NCBI GenBank assembly: GCA_032622095.1
Contig: CP136064.1
Location: 132,005,129-132,069,128 of the forward strand
DNA: 64,000 bases
Direction of reading: 5' to 3'
From: Siphonodentalium dalli
Taxonomy: Eukaryota; Mollusca; Scaphopoda; Gadilida; Siphonodentaliidae
Shown here: positions 33,781 through 45,751 of the stretch, piece after piece
How the letters are laid out: each line of letters begins with the position of its first letter
Numbering within the stretch: position 1 is the stretch's first letter
Position numbers and translations under genes: made by a program
Notes under the pieces: generated by a model
Databases searched by the model: none
What the model was told of the DNA's origin: nothing
The model's input: only the letters and a program-made list of their open reading frames with translations

Positions 33781-34935
33781 CTTTTAAAAAAAAAAGGGGG
33801 GTATACTGTTTTGCACCTGTCCGTGCGTCCGTCCGTGCGTCCGTCCGTGCGTCCGTCCGTGCGTCCGTGAGTCCGTACGTCCGTCCGATGTCTGTTCGTG
33901 TCATAACTTGAACAGTAGTGCTCGGATCTCAATGAAATTAGGTATGGATGTTCACTATTATGAGGACATTAAATAGAGGGTTCCATCGTTTTGTTTGGAT
34001 TTTCCATTCTAGAGTTATTCATCTTTGTTTATCTGGAAATAGTGGCTTTTTGGTCCGTCTGGTGTCTGTTCATGTCGTAACTTCAACAGTTGTGCTGGGA
34101 TCTCAACCAAATTTGGTGTGGATGTTCACAACTATGAGGACATTAAATAGAGGGTTCCATCGTTTTGTTCGGATTTTCCATTCTAGAGTTATTCCTCTTT
34201 GTTTATCTTGAAATGTTGGATTTTTGGTCCATCAGGTGTCTGTTCATGTCATAACCTGAACAGTAGTGCTCGGATCTCAATGAAATTTTGTATGGATGTT
34301 CACTGCTATCAGGGCATTCAATAGAGGGTTCCATCGTTTTGTTCGGATTTTCCATTCTAGAGTTATACATCTTTGTTCATCTGGAAATGTTGGCTTTTTG
34401 GTTCGTCTGGTGTCTGTTCATATTGTAACTTCGACAGTTGTACTGGGATCTCAATGGGATTTGGTATGGATGTTCACTGCTATGAGGACATTAAAAAGAG
34501 GGTTCCATCGTTTTGTTCCGCTTTTCCATTCTAGAGTTATTCATCTTTGTTCATCTGGAAATGTTGGCTTTTTGGTCCATCTGGTGTCTGTTCATGTCGT
34601 AACTTCAACAGTTGTGCTGGGATCTCAATGGAATTTGGTATAGATGTTCACCACTATGAGGACATTCAATAGGGGGTTCCATTGTTCTGTTCTGCTTTTC
34701 CATTCTAGAGTAATTCATCTTTGTTTATCTGGAAATGTTGGCTGTTTGATCCATCCGATGTCTGTTCAGCTCATAACTTGAACAGTAATGCTCGGATCTC
34801 AATGAAATTTTGTATGGATGTTCACCACTATGAGGACATTTAATGGCACATTCAAATGTTTGTTTTGGTTTTTTGTTCTATAGTTATTCATCTTTGTTTA
34901 TATGAAAATGCTGATTTCTGGGTCCATATGTCTGA
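33781..34935 (+). repeat. GTCC-headed element with exact 174 bp tandem array (6 units)
   Basis: A run of CCCCC...GGGGGGTATACTG and GTCCGTGC repeats (33781-33890) leads into six tandem units. The anchor TCTGTTC falls at 33891, 34065, 34239, 34413, 34587 and 34761, exactly 174 bp apart each time. Each unit carries GGATCTCAATG, TGTTCAC...ATGAGGACATT and CCATTCTAGAGTTATTCATC. The period is a multiple of three, so long frames open (33948-34211 and 34296-34643) with a 58-residue repeat. I do not consider these coding without further evidence. Confidence 0.85.
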
Positions 34936-35454
34936 GTATAGCCATCGTAAGTTATAGATGTGCCCACACTAGGCGGTATGCCATGAGGGGGTATGCACCG
35001 GACGACAGTCCATCTCTTGTATGTGTTCAGGACCACAATCCTTTAAAAACAACACAAAAACAACATATAAATGCATTTGGTTAAATTTAGCAAGCTGTTC
35101 AATCTAAAAAGAAATACAAAAATTGTGTTAAAATGTTTGTTTTTTAAATACAGAAAAAAGTAAGCAATCAAGATGTGGGCTAACTACACAAAGGGGTCGC
35201 AGGCCCATATCCCACTTAGCGACCGCAGCCTGTTTCGACTATAAATAATTTGACTCAGATGATCAAATGCGCTAGGCGAATCATATACATTACTGGGTAA
35301 TGTGTGAAAACTAGAGATTGTCCATTATTATTACATTGATTGTATTCAACAATCGGTTATAATTATTTTGTGATCGATGTTGATGCTGCATTTTATTATA
35401 TGTTTGTGACGTCCATACTTTCGTCAGTTTAAGTCTAATATACTTCCATTCTAG
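34936..35454. other. End of intron 6
   Basis: No feature is recognised apart from the acceptor CTTCCATTCTAG of exon 7. Confidence 0.45.
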
Positions 35455-35570
35455 GATGCAGGGATGAAGACGAGTCATGCGCTCAATGGGCAAAAGGTGG
35501 TCAGTGCACAAGGAATGTGTCATACATGCTAAGACATTGCCAGAAATCATGCAAAGTGTGTGACAAGTAA
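35455..35570 (+). CDS. ShKT-domain gene, exon 7 (terminal)
   Basis: It encodes the last ShKT domain, C-x6-C-x8-C-x10-C-x3-C-x2-C, with AQWAKGGQC and HCQKSCKVC. A TAA at 35568-35570 follows two codons after the sixth cysteine. It enters in phase 1 like all earlier exons, and the exon chain 1-7 stays in frame to this stop. The protein therefore ends directly on a ShKT domain, with no membrane anchor after it. No AATAAA or ATTAAA is visible in the next ~700 bp; the variant AATATA occurs near 36194. Confidence 0.9.
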
Positions 35571-36719
35571 TTGGAATATGTCGAAGGACGTCGAGATAAA
35601 AACATTGTTAAGGGCAATTGCGCACGACAATACAGGACACGTATACTGAACTGCGTTCTACAAACACCGAATTTAACGATATCTGTGTTATCCGTATTGC
35701 TCCAGCAATCCTAGAAAACTGACGGAACCCAGTAGTGTAATAATCATAACCATTGATATAGCAAATGGTGTGCCAACGATGATATGTGATATATCATTAC
35801 AAAGAGACCTCTACAGTTCAGCTGCCAGTACCACTGACACATATTAACGATGTTTTTTTCTGAAGGATTTTTGATATACATGTTTTATTGAGATCCTTGT
35901 TCGCTTGTTTATAGTACCTCATCTTCCACCCAAAATGTGCATTATATATGATTTGCGTTATGCCTATTGTCCTATAGCATTTATGCCCCCATGGCACCGG
36001 TCGCATCAGAAGCAATTCTGACTTAAACACAAACTAAAGCTTTACACATAGTAATAACATAATTTCGAATTAGAACTATTATGACCAATGCAAATGACGT
36101 TCACAATCGGTCATAAAATGGAGTCTACCCTTGTCAGAAAAAAATTAATCTTGAGATGTTCATGTGTATATACATATTTTCTTTACATATTTGAAATATA
36201 ATGGATATAATTAGTTTAATGAAATATCATTGAATATTGTTTGTACAAATTTTCAAATATAATAGTATACTGGGCCTATTCGATGCTTAGCTTCCTAACT
36301 CGAATTTTGATAATTGACTTATTTTCGCGGGTCGAAGCATATTGTGTAGGTTTGGTGCATCAACCAGGTGTGTCTATGCGACTCTTAAATGTATATATAT
36401 TATCCACACAGACAACTTCACTCGGTAAAGTGTTCCACGGCGCTATATAGCTATTTGCGAGAAGTATTTTGTTACATCTCTACGCGAAATTGATATGCTT
36501 ATGCTGCATCTTACGTGTCACCTCGTGGATTTGTATATCGCCCTTGCGAACATTGAGCTTGAATGTATGTTGTAATATTAATTGAGTATTTTATATCCCT
36601 GTCAATCATATCGTCGTGCATTCTGTGATATTTTAGAGACACCAAATTTAGAATAATCAGGCGATCACTATATGAATATTTCAGAAGCCATGGGATTTGC
36701 CATGTCGCTATATATTATA
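35571..36719. other. Presumed 3' UTR and downstream spacer
   Basis: The first few hundred bases are presumably 3' UTR of the ShKT gene. No other gene, RNA or repeat is recognised before the Helitron-like chain starts. Confidence 0.4.
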
Positions 36720-37618
36720 CTAGCAGGTTAGAGCGCCACTGGCGGCAATCGTCAGAAACATGACATTTTTTTTTTCAATGAGTTAATTAATTAATTTTTA
36801 ATTATTAATTTTTTAATTTAATTTTTTGTTTTTCAATGAGTTAATTTTTAATTTAATTTTTTTTAAGAATCACACAACACGCATTTTTTTTTTTCAATTA
36901 GTCAATTCTGCCTTTCAATTCTGCCTTTTTAATCAAGAGAAATGATGGTACCCGTCCCTAGGGCCGAAAAACTGACCCGATGAAATTCTCCCTCGTCCCT
37001 AAAAGAGGTATGATTCGATGAAAATTGACCCCGTTCCTTGGAACGACAGACATAAGAATCACACGATACGCATTTGTTGTTTTCCAATGAGTTAATTCTG
37101 CCTTTTTAATCAAGATAAATGCATTCCGGTTCCGGTGCGTTTTGTGATTCCGATGCGTTTTGTGATTCGATGAAAATCTCCCCCGTTCCTAGGAACGACA
37201 GACATAAGAATCACACGATACGCATTTGTTGTTTTCCAATGAGTTAATTCTGCCTTTTTAATCAAGATAAATGCATTTCGGTTCCGGTGCGTTTTGCATC
37301 CGTAGTTTCGTACGCATATGTGACCTTTTAGCAACGCCGATGGCAATAAAGAGCGTTACTCGGTTAACAACGCCAAATTTGGTCAATATAAAGAGTGTGA
37401 CTGCCTTAACCCCCGCAGTGCCGAGGACCGTGATTTTGATGAATGGGAGTGGAGAATGAGTGCCCAGAGTGTCGCCAAAACGCCGCGACGACGATTCCCG
37501 TGGTATTTTACCATTAGATGGGAAGTTTGAGCTCAATCGAGCCAGCCGTTTTCGATTCTATAGAGGACAAATATATATATATATATATATTTACGGAAGT
37601 CTCAAAATATATAGGAGA
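36720..37618 (-). mobile_element. Helitron-like module M1 (899 bp)
   Basis: Read on the minus strand it starts TCTCCTATATATTTTGAGAC at 37618 with an AT tract just inside. It ends with a CCGCCAGTGGCG-type hairpin and CTAG at 36720. The next host base on that strand is T, as expected for Helitron insertion between A and T. Internally there are direct repeats around AGTTAATTCTGCC and CATTTGTTGTTTTCCAATGA. Confidence 0.68.
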
Positions 37619-38307
37619 CTAGCAGGTTAGCCCGCCACTGGCGTGGTTGGTCAGAATTTGTTTTTAAATTTAATTGAATTTAATTCTCCTTTTTTTTAAT
37701 TTAATTGTTTTTTTTATTTTATTCGGTCTTTTTCGGGCGAAAAAACAGACCCGATGAAATCCCCATTCCCTTCCTAGGAACGACAGCATCACACAACACG
37801 CATTTTTTGTTTTTCATGAGTTAATTCATGGTACCCGTCCCTAAAAGACTGACCCGATGAAAATTTCCCCTGTTCCTAGGACATACAGACATAAGAATGA
37901 CACAACAACTCATTGTACGATATAACAAATGTAGAGTTACGCCTCTTAGATCAATTCTGCCTTTTTAATCGAGATAATTGCATTTCGCGTTTTTCATCCG
38001 TATTTCGTACGCATGGGAAAGTCGTTTAGCAATGTCGATTGCAATAAAGAGCGTTCGTCGTTAACAACTCCGAATATGGTCAATATAAAGATCGTTGATG
38101 CCTTAACCCCCGCAGTGGCGTTTGCGGTGATTTTGATGATTGGGAGTGGAGAATCAGTGCTCAGAGCTTGTCCAAAATGCGACGTCGACGATCCCCGTGG
38201 GTTTTTACACTTATATACGAAATTTGAGCTCGATGGGTGCATCCGTTTTCCATTTTATAAAGTACACACATATATATATACGTAGTTCTCAAAATATATA
38301 GTATAGA
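37619..38307 (-). mobile_element. Helitron-like module M2 (689 bp)
   Basis: It starts TCTATACTATATATTTTGAG at 38307, preceded on the minus strand by host A. The tail hairpin is followed by CTAG at 37619, joined directly to M1. M1+M2 form a two-module chain with both outer borders fitting A^TC...CTAG^T. Confidence 0.7.
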
Positions 38308-38885
38308 TAATACATTGGCCTAACATATGTCTGACTTTACACCAAATTAATCAAAAGATTGTAATCAAATTTTAGGTACAACTTGAGTAATTTGAAATTG
38401 AGTTCAATAGCAGTGTGTGTACACATACTCAGCATCATGCTGACATACACTATTATATGTTATATACACATACTCAGCATCATACTGACCTACACTATTA
38501 TTTAATTTATAAAACTATAGAGCAACAAAATCATAAATGCCATTTATTTTTGATCTGTTAATTTTATGCCACATCTAATCCAGTGGAAAGTGCCTCTTTT
38601 GAAAATCAATTTCTGGCATACAGGGTAAGTAAGTATATCTGCATTTCAACCTATAGGAAATTCGTCATTTGATACCAAAAATGTGGAACGGTTTTGATAA
38701 ATTTTAATTTTATTTTAATTTTTGTATATATATATTTTTTTGTATATGAATCTCATGAAATCAATTATAGTTATCTGAAACAGTGACATTCCAGTCCAGT
38801 TATGATGTAAATTGTTTGTCAAATTGTCATGTAATTTTGTAGTGCTTAATTCACTTCATATAGTTCACTGCTTTTGGAATTTAAA
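38308..38885. other. Spacer between Helitron-like chains
   Basis: Non-module sequence with two ~50 bp direct repeats (ACACATACTCAGCATCAT at about 38411 and 38465) and T-rich tracts. No gene is recognised. Confidence 0.45.
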
Positions 38886-39601
38886 TTGTTTTTTTTTTTT
38901 AATTAATTTTTTTTTTTTCAATATTTTACCCGATTTGACCTTGAATTGATCATTTTCAAGGTCAAGGTCAGGTCGGGGTCACAATTTAACCCGTTCATGA
39001 CACTTCCCGTAGGTAGCACACACATATATATAATTTGTGGGTACCCGTTTCGATGTGAAAATCACCTAGGACGGAAAAACTGACCCGATCCGCGTTCCTA
39101 GGAAGCCATGAGTATGTAAGAATCACACAACACGCTCATGTCTGTACAATGACGCAATGTAGACAGTGCCGTTCGCGGTGATTTTGATGATTGGGAGTGG
39201 AGAACGGGTGCTCAGAGCTTCTCCAAAACGCGACAACTACGGTGTCCGTGGGATTTTACCCTTAGATAGGAAGTTTGAACTCAATCGAGCATGCGGAGAG
39301 CACTCAAAATATTGTTCCCGTATATCTCTGCGTTTCGTTGAATTGCAAACAAACGCTCTTTTTATAGCGACGCGTCATATACAACGTTCATTAAATTATC
39401 ACTTGATTAACCACCGCTGTGCCGTTCGCGGTGATTTGGGAGTGGAAAAAGGGTGCTCAGAGCTTCTCCAAAACGCGACAACTACGGTGTACGTGGGTTT
39501 TTACACTTATATACGAAATTTGAGTTCGATGGGTGCAGTCGTTTTCCATTTTATAAAGTACACACATATATATATATACGGAAGTCTCAAAATATATAGT
39601 A
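38886..39601 (-). mobile_element. Helitron-like module M3, 3'-truncated
   Basis: The 5' head (TACTATATATTTTGAGAC) is at 39601, abutting the tail of M4. It carries the GTGACCTT/AAGGTCA block and two CAAAACGCGACAACTACGGTG blocks. No hairpin/CTAG terminus is found on the left, so the boundary near 38886 is approximate. Confidence 0.55.
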
Positions 39602-40761
39602 CTAGCAGGTTAGCCCGCCACTGGCGGCATTCGTCCCATGGCTTTGTTTCAGAAACACGACATTTTTGTAATTATTTTGTTTTTATTTATTTTTGTTTTT
39701 TATTTTTGAATATGAATTTAATGTTTTTTAAATTTAATATATTTTGTTTCTGAATTGTTTTTTTATTGTTAATTTTTTTTAATTTTAAATTGTTTTAATT
39801 GAATTGTAAATTGTTTTAATTAATTTTTTTGTTTCTGGCGGAAATATTTACCCGTAGAAATCCCCCCTTCCTAGGAACGACAGACAACGCATTCTTTGAT
39901 TCGTGCAATCTCTCTACGATAACATTGCATTGAATTTAAAACAAACGCTTCCCGTCGGGAAATCTGTCCGCATAATATTTTGAGTCTGCCGTACCCGTCG
40001 TAATGTCGTAAAATCTCTCTGCATAATAGATATAACATTGCATTGAATCTGTTGTTGGCATTCAGGGCTTCGGGTCGTTGTTGTTGGCATCACGGCTCCC
40101 CGAAAACTCTCACATTGCCGAAAACGTGTATTTAGTAATATCGTTGTTGTTGATATTTACGGCTTGGGGGCTATTTTCTTATTTAGCAAGTTTGAGCTCA
40201 ATCGGTTCGAGTCTATAAAGGACACACTCATATATATGACACTTCCCGTGGGTAGCAAGTTTGAGCTCAATCGGCATTCCCTGGAATTTCCCGTAGATTG
40301 GCAGATTCCAGTAGCTTTATAACGGTATATCTGGGGAGAAATCTGATGCTATATTCGTGATTATCTGGGATGATTTCGGTATATAAGTATATACTGTAAA
40401 AACAAAGCGCGCCATCCGTGCTCGCAGGGTTGGTCAGAAACAAATGTTTTTTAAATTTAATGTATGTTCCGTATATCTCTCTGCAGATGCAAATAACGTT
40501 GAATGGCAAACAGACGCTCTTTATAGAGATGCGTCAAAAACAAACGCTCATTAAATAATCACTTGATTAACACACGCCGTGCCTTTGCGGTGATTTGAGA
40601 TTGGAGAACGGGTGCTCTGAGCTTCTCTAAACCGCGACCACGGTCGTGTCGGTGGTATTTTACATTTAGATGGTAAGTTTGAACTCAATCGAGCGAACCG
40701 TTTTCGATTCTATGAAGTACATACATACACACATATATACGAAGTCTCAAAATATATAGTA
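39602..40761 (-). mobile_element. Helitron-like module M4 (1160 bp)
   Basis: The tail CTAG at 39602 with the CCGCCACTGGCGG hairpin, and a head at 40761. It is nearly identical to M5 over its full length; the repeat-internal frame at 40267-40509 is identical to that at 41709-41951. The inside is T-rich followed by TTTACCCGTAGAAATCCCCC. Confidence 0.72.
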
Positions 40762-42211
40762 CTAGCAGGTTAGCCCGCCACTGGCGGCATTCGTCCCATG
40801 GCTTTGTTTCAGAAACATGACATTTTTGTAATTATTTTGTTTTTATTTATTTTTGTTTTTTATTTTTTAATATGAATTTAATGTTTTTTAAATTTAATAT
40901 ATTTTGTTTCTGAATTGTTTTTTTATTGTTAATCTTTTTTAATTTTAAATTGTTTTAATTAAATTGTAAATTGTTTTAATTATTTTTTTTGTTTCTGGCG
41001 GAAAAATTTACCCGTAGAAATCCCCCCTTCCTAGGAACGACAGACAACGCATTCTTTGTTTCGTGAAATCTCTCTACGATAACATTGCATTGAATTGAAA
41101 TTAAATTTTAAATTGTTTTAATTAATTTTTTTGTTTCTGGCGGAAAAATTTACCCGTAGAAATCCGCCCTTCCTAGGAACGACAGACAACGCATTCTTTG
41201 TTTCGTGAAATCTCTCTACGATAACATTGCATTGAATTGAAATTAAATTTTAAATTGTTTTAATTAAATTTTTTGTTTCTGTCGGAAACATTTACCCGTA
41301 GAAATCCCCCCTTCCTAGGAACGACAGACAACGCATTCTTTGTTTCGTGAAATCTCTCTACGATAACATTGCATTGAATTTAAAACAAACGCTTCCCGTC
41401 GGGAAATCTGTCTGCATAATATTTTGAGTCTGCCGTACCCGTCGTAATGTCGTGAAATCTCTCTTCATAATAGATAACATTGCATTGAATCTGTTGTTGG
41501 CATTCAGGGCTTCGGGTCGTTGTTGTTGGCATCACGGCTCCCCGAAAACTCTCACATTGCCGAAAACGTGTATTTAGTAATATCGTTGTTGTTGATATTT
41601 ACGGCTTGGGGGCTATTTTCTTATTTAGCAAGTTTGAGCTCAATCGGTTCGAGTCTATAAAGGACACACTCATATATATGACACTTCCCGTGGGTAGCAA
41701 GTTTGAGCTCAATCGGCATTCCCTGGAATTTCCCGTAGATTGGCAGATTCCAGTAGCTTTATAACGGTATATCTGGGGAGAAATCTGATGCTATATTCGT
41801 GATTATCTGGGATGATTTCGGTATATAAGTATATACTGTAAAAACAAAGCGCACCATCCGTGCTCGCAGGGTTGGTCAGAAACAAATGTTTTTTAAATTT
41901 AATGTATGTTCCGTATATCTCTCTGCAGATGCAAATAACGTTGAATGGCAAACAGACGCTCTTTATAGAGATGCGTCAAAAACAAACGCTCATTAAATAA
42001 TCACTTGATTAACCCACGTCGTGCCTTTGCGGTGAGTTGAGAGTGGAGAACGGGTGCTCTGAGCTTCTCTAAACCGCGACCACGGTCGTATCGGTGGGAT
42101 TTGACACTTACATAGGAAGTTTGAGCTCAATCTGTACACGCGTTTTGGATTCTATGAAGTACACACACACACACACATATACGAAGTCTCAAAATATATA
42201 GTATAGATAGA
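40762..42211 (-). mobile_element. Helitron-like module M5 (1450 bp), M4 copy with extra 141 bp units
   Basis: Same as M4 plus two additional ~141 bp copies of the block with TTTACCCGTAGAAATCC and GATAACATTGCATTGAATTG at about 41099-41380. The 5' head reads TCTATCTATACTATATATTT at 42211. The close match to M4 shows a recent tandem duplication. Confidence 0.72.
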
Positions 42212-43082
42212 CTAGCAGGTTAGCCCGCAACTGGCGTGGTTGGTCAGAAACATGACATTTTTTTAATTATTAGTTTTTATTTATTTATTTTTATTTTTTA
42301 ATATTAATTTAATGTTTTTTAAATTTAATATATTTGTTTTCTGAATTTTTTAATATTTATTAATTTTTTTTAATTTTTGTATAATTAATTTTTTTGTTTC
42401 TGGCGGAAAAATTTACCCGATGAAATCCCCCCTTCCTAGGAACGACAGACAACGCATTCTTTGTTTTTTCTTTTTTTTTAACCTGCCCGTACCCGTCCTA
42501 ATGTCGTTAAATCTCTCTGCATAATATTTCGAGCGATAACATTGCATTGAATTGAAAACAAACACTTCCCGTCGTGAAATCTCTCTACGATAACATTGCA
42601 TTGAATTGAAAACAAACGCTTCCCATCGGGAAATCTCTCTGCATAATATTTCGAGTCTGCCGTACCCGTCCTAATGTCGTGAAATATCTCTGCATAATAT
42701 TTCGAGCGATAACATTGCATTGAATTGAAAACAAACGCTTCCCGTAGTGAAATATCTCTGCATAATATTTCGAGCGACAGGCTACAATTGGACTCCCGTC
42801 ATACAGATAAGTAGACAGTGAAAACGACGCTCTTTATATAGACACTGCGGAAAACGAACGCTCTTTATATATCAAAGCTATTAACCCCGAAGTGCCGATT
42901 GCGGTGATTTTAATGATTGGGAAGGGAGAACCGGTGCTCTGAGCTTCTCCAAAACGCGACAACTACGGTGTTCGTGTGTTTTTACACTTATACACGAAAT
43001 TTGAGCTCGATGGATGCAGTCGTTTTCGATTCTCTAAAGTACACACATATATATATATACGGAAGTCTCAAAATATATAGAA
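42212..43082 (-). mobile_element. Helitron-like module M6 (871 bp)
   Basis: The tail CTAG at 42212 and a hairpin of the CCACTGGCGTGG type. The inside has ~60 bp repeats of CATAATATTTCGAGCGATAA / CATTGCATTGAATTGAAAAC (42480-42780). The head (TTCTATATATTTTGAGAC) is at 43082. Closely related to M8. Confidence 0.68.
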
Positions 43083-43589
43083 CTAGCCGATGAGCCCGAC
43101 GTTGTCCGGGCTATTCAAAAACCAAATTTCCAAGTCGATAGCTCACCCGTTTCCGATATCTGGTCTGCGCATGCGCGAAGCTGGCGTCGCACGGGCTTGG
43201 CGACCAGATAAAATTCGTATCCGGGGCAAGATACATTCACATAGCAAATTTCAAGTCGATAGCTCCACCCGTTTCCGAGATCTCGTCTGCGCATGCGCGA
43301 AGCTGGCGTCGCACGGGATCGGCGACCCGATAAAATTCGTACTCGGGGCAAGATACATTCACATACCAAATTTCAAGTCGATAGCTCAACCTGTTTCCGA
43401 GATCTCGTCTGCGCATGCGCTGCAGGGGCGTCGCACGGGCTCGCCAATACGACAACGACCACCGCCTGGTCAAACTACACACACGTACCAAGTTTCGTCC
43501 CGATCGGTCGAGAATCGTAGATTTTTATTAAGGACAGACAGACAGACAAACAGACAGACAGAGGTCTTCAAATATATATATGAGATATA
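43083..43589 (-). mobile_element. Helitron-like module M7 (507 bp) with GCGCATGCGC units
   Basis: The tail is CTAG followed (reading +) by the hairpin CCCGACGTTGTCCGGG, as in A1. It contains three ~122 bp tandem units, each with the palindrome TGCGCATGCGC at 43165, 43288 and 43410. The 5' end has a GACAGACAGAC tract and CTCATATATATATTTGAAGAC. Confidence 0.7.
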
Positions 43590-44448
43590 CTAGCAGGTTA
43601 GCCCGCCACTGGCGTGGTTGGTCAGAAACATGACAGTTTTTAAATTATTTAGTTTTTTTTTTTTTTTAGTTTTTTTTTTTTTATATTAATTTAATGTTTT
43701 TTAAATTTAATATATTTGTTTTCAGAATTTTTTAATATTTTTATTTTTTATAATTAAATTATTTGTTTCTGGCGGAAAAATATACCCGATGAAATCCCTC
43801 TTCCTAGGAACGACAGACAACGCATTCTTTGTTTTCTTTTTTTTTAACCTGCCCGTACCCGTCCTAATGTCGTGAAATCTCTGCATAATATTTCGAGCGA
43901 TAACATTGCATTGAATTGAAAACAAACACTTCCCGTCGTGAAATCTCTCTACGATAACATTGCATTGAATTGAAAACAAACGCTTTCCGTCGGGAAATCT
44001 CTCTGCATAATATTTCGAGTCTGCCGTACCCGTCCTAATGTCGTGAAATATCTCTGCATAATATTTCGAGCGATAACATTGCATTGAATTGAAAACAAAC
44101 GCTTCCCGTCGTGAAATCTCTCTGCATAATATTTCGAGCGACAGGCTACAATTAGACTCCCGTCATACAAATAAGTAGATAGTGAAAACGACGCTCTTTA
44201 TATAGACACTGCGGAAAACGAACACTCTTTATATATCAACGCTATTAACCCCGAAGTGCCGATTGCGGTGATTTTGATGATTGGGAAGGGAGAAACGGTG
44301 CTCTGAGCTTCTCCAAAACGCGACAACTACGGTGTTCGTGGGTTTTTACACTTATATACGAAATTTGAGCTCGATGGATGCAGTCGTTTTCGATTCTATA
44401 AAGTACACACATATATATATACGGAAGTCTCAAAATATATAGTATAGA
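43590..44448 (-). mobile_element. Helitron-like module M8 (859 bp)
   Basis: The same type as M6, with a CCGCCACTGGCG hairpin tail at 43590 and a TCTATACTATATATTTTGAG head at 44448. It carries the same ATTTCGAGCGATAACATTGC repeats at about 43855-44150. Confidence 0.68.
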
Positions 44449-45455
44449 CTAGAAGGTGACCCGACTTCGTCCGGGCTTTGACATTGAATTGACCATTTTG
44501 AAGGTCAAGGTCAGGTGGGGTCACGATTTGACCAGTCCAAAACACTCCCTGGAAACAATTACCACTGAGTATCAAATTTCGTCAAAATCCGTCTGGCAGT
44601 TTACCAACACCAACACCACAAAAATGGTGGAAATTGGCCCAGCGGATACCGGGAAATCGGCCCAGCGGATACCGAGATACCCTATGTATCAAATTTCGTC
44701 CGTAAAATTCCGCCAGTTTTACCCGATTTGATTTCCACTAAAGTATATAAACGCGCCTCATATACACACGCTCGTTAATTATCAAGCTTCAACGTAAAGA
44801 TAAATTAGCATTGTGTAGTAAATTTTAACTAATTATTTTCTCGCCGTCAAAGTTGAACAATGTCGATGTTGTTGGCATTGACGGTTTGTGGCCACCCGTA
44901 GATTCCAACAGCGAAATAGCATTTAAGCTAAATGGATTCTTGGATGAGATTCCAGACCCGCGGGTTAATGTAAACAACTTGAGCCTATGCGTGGTGTAAA
45001 TATACAAAAAATAAATCTATCGACAATAGACCTAAGAATATCAGCTGTAACAAAATTTATATATCAGAAATTGTAAATGATTTATTTTGGGATAGATACA
45101 CGATTCTTAATAGCCGGCAAATTGACAATATATATTGTAAATGTTATAATTATGGGGAATATACACGATGCGTAATTGCCTGCAAATTGCTTACGTTCGT
45201 CAACGTATGAATATAGAGTTATTCTCCCTGCATCGCAGTGCTAAATTCCGGCGTGTTCGCACTGCGGATCCCGAGATATGAGTTTTGAAGGTCAATGTGA
45301 CGCCGCACGGACAAGGACGGGCCCATGTTCGTTCCCGGGTCGAATTACGTGTCCGTACCAAGTTTGATCGAAATCGGTCCAGCCGTGTTCGAGTCCATCG
45401 CGAACACACACACACACACAAACACACAGATCTTCCAAAATATATAATAGATAGA
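44449..45455 (-). mobile_element. Helitron-like module M9 (1007 bp), type-B tail
   Basis: The tail is CTAGAAGGTGACCCGACTTC and GTCCGGGC: hairpin, 7 nt, CTAG. It contains GGTCAAGGTCAGG and two copies of GGCCCAGCGGATACCG. An ACACAC tract lies near the 5' head. A segment at about 44750-45240 shares nothing obvious with other modules and may be captured or inserted host DNA. Confidence 0.6.
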
Positions 45456-45751
45456 CTAGAAGGTGACCCGACTTCGTCCGGGCTTTGACCGTGAATTGTC
45501 CATTTTTAAGGTCAAGGTCAAGTGGAGTTACGATTTGACCAGTCCAAAACACTGCCCGGACAAAAGTACCCGACAAACGTGCCCGTCGAAAACCAACCAA
45601 CAAATTAATAGGCCCATGCCACCCCTGGCCGAAAATACCCCCACATACGAAGTTTCATCGAAATCGGGTCGGCCGTTTTCGAGTTCATCGCGAACACACA
45701 CACACCACACACACACCACACACAGACAGATCTTCCAAAATATATAATAGA
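45456..45751 (-). mobile_element. Helitron-like module M10 (296 bp), shortest
   Basis: Type-B tail (GACCCGACTTCGTCCGGGC) at 45456 and head TCTATTATATATTTTGGAAG at 45751, with ACACACC repeats inside the head. It approaches a minimal element of two termini with ~200 bp between. Confidence 0.68.

Noticed and set aside
33948-34643. 58-residue repeat protein
   Set aside because: Open only in parts, no start context or splice sites, and similar GTCC-headed tandem repeats are non-coding. Kept only as an observation.
40267-40509. 80-codon minus-strand ORF repeated at 41709-41951
   Set aside because: Identical because the whole Helitron-like module is duplicated; no family match or conservation in other modules.
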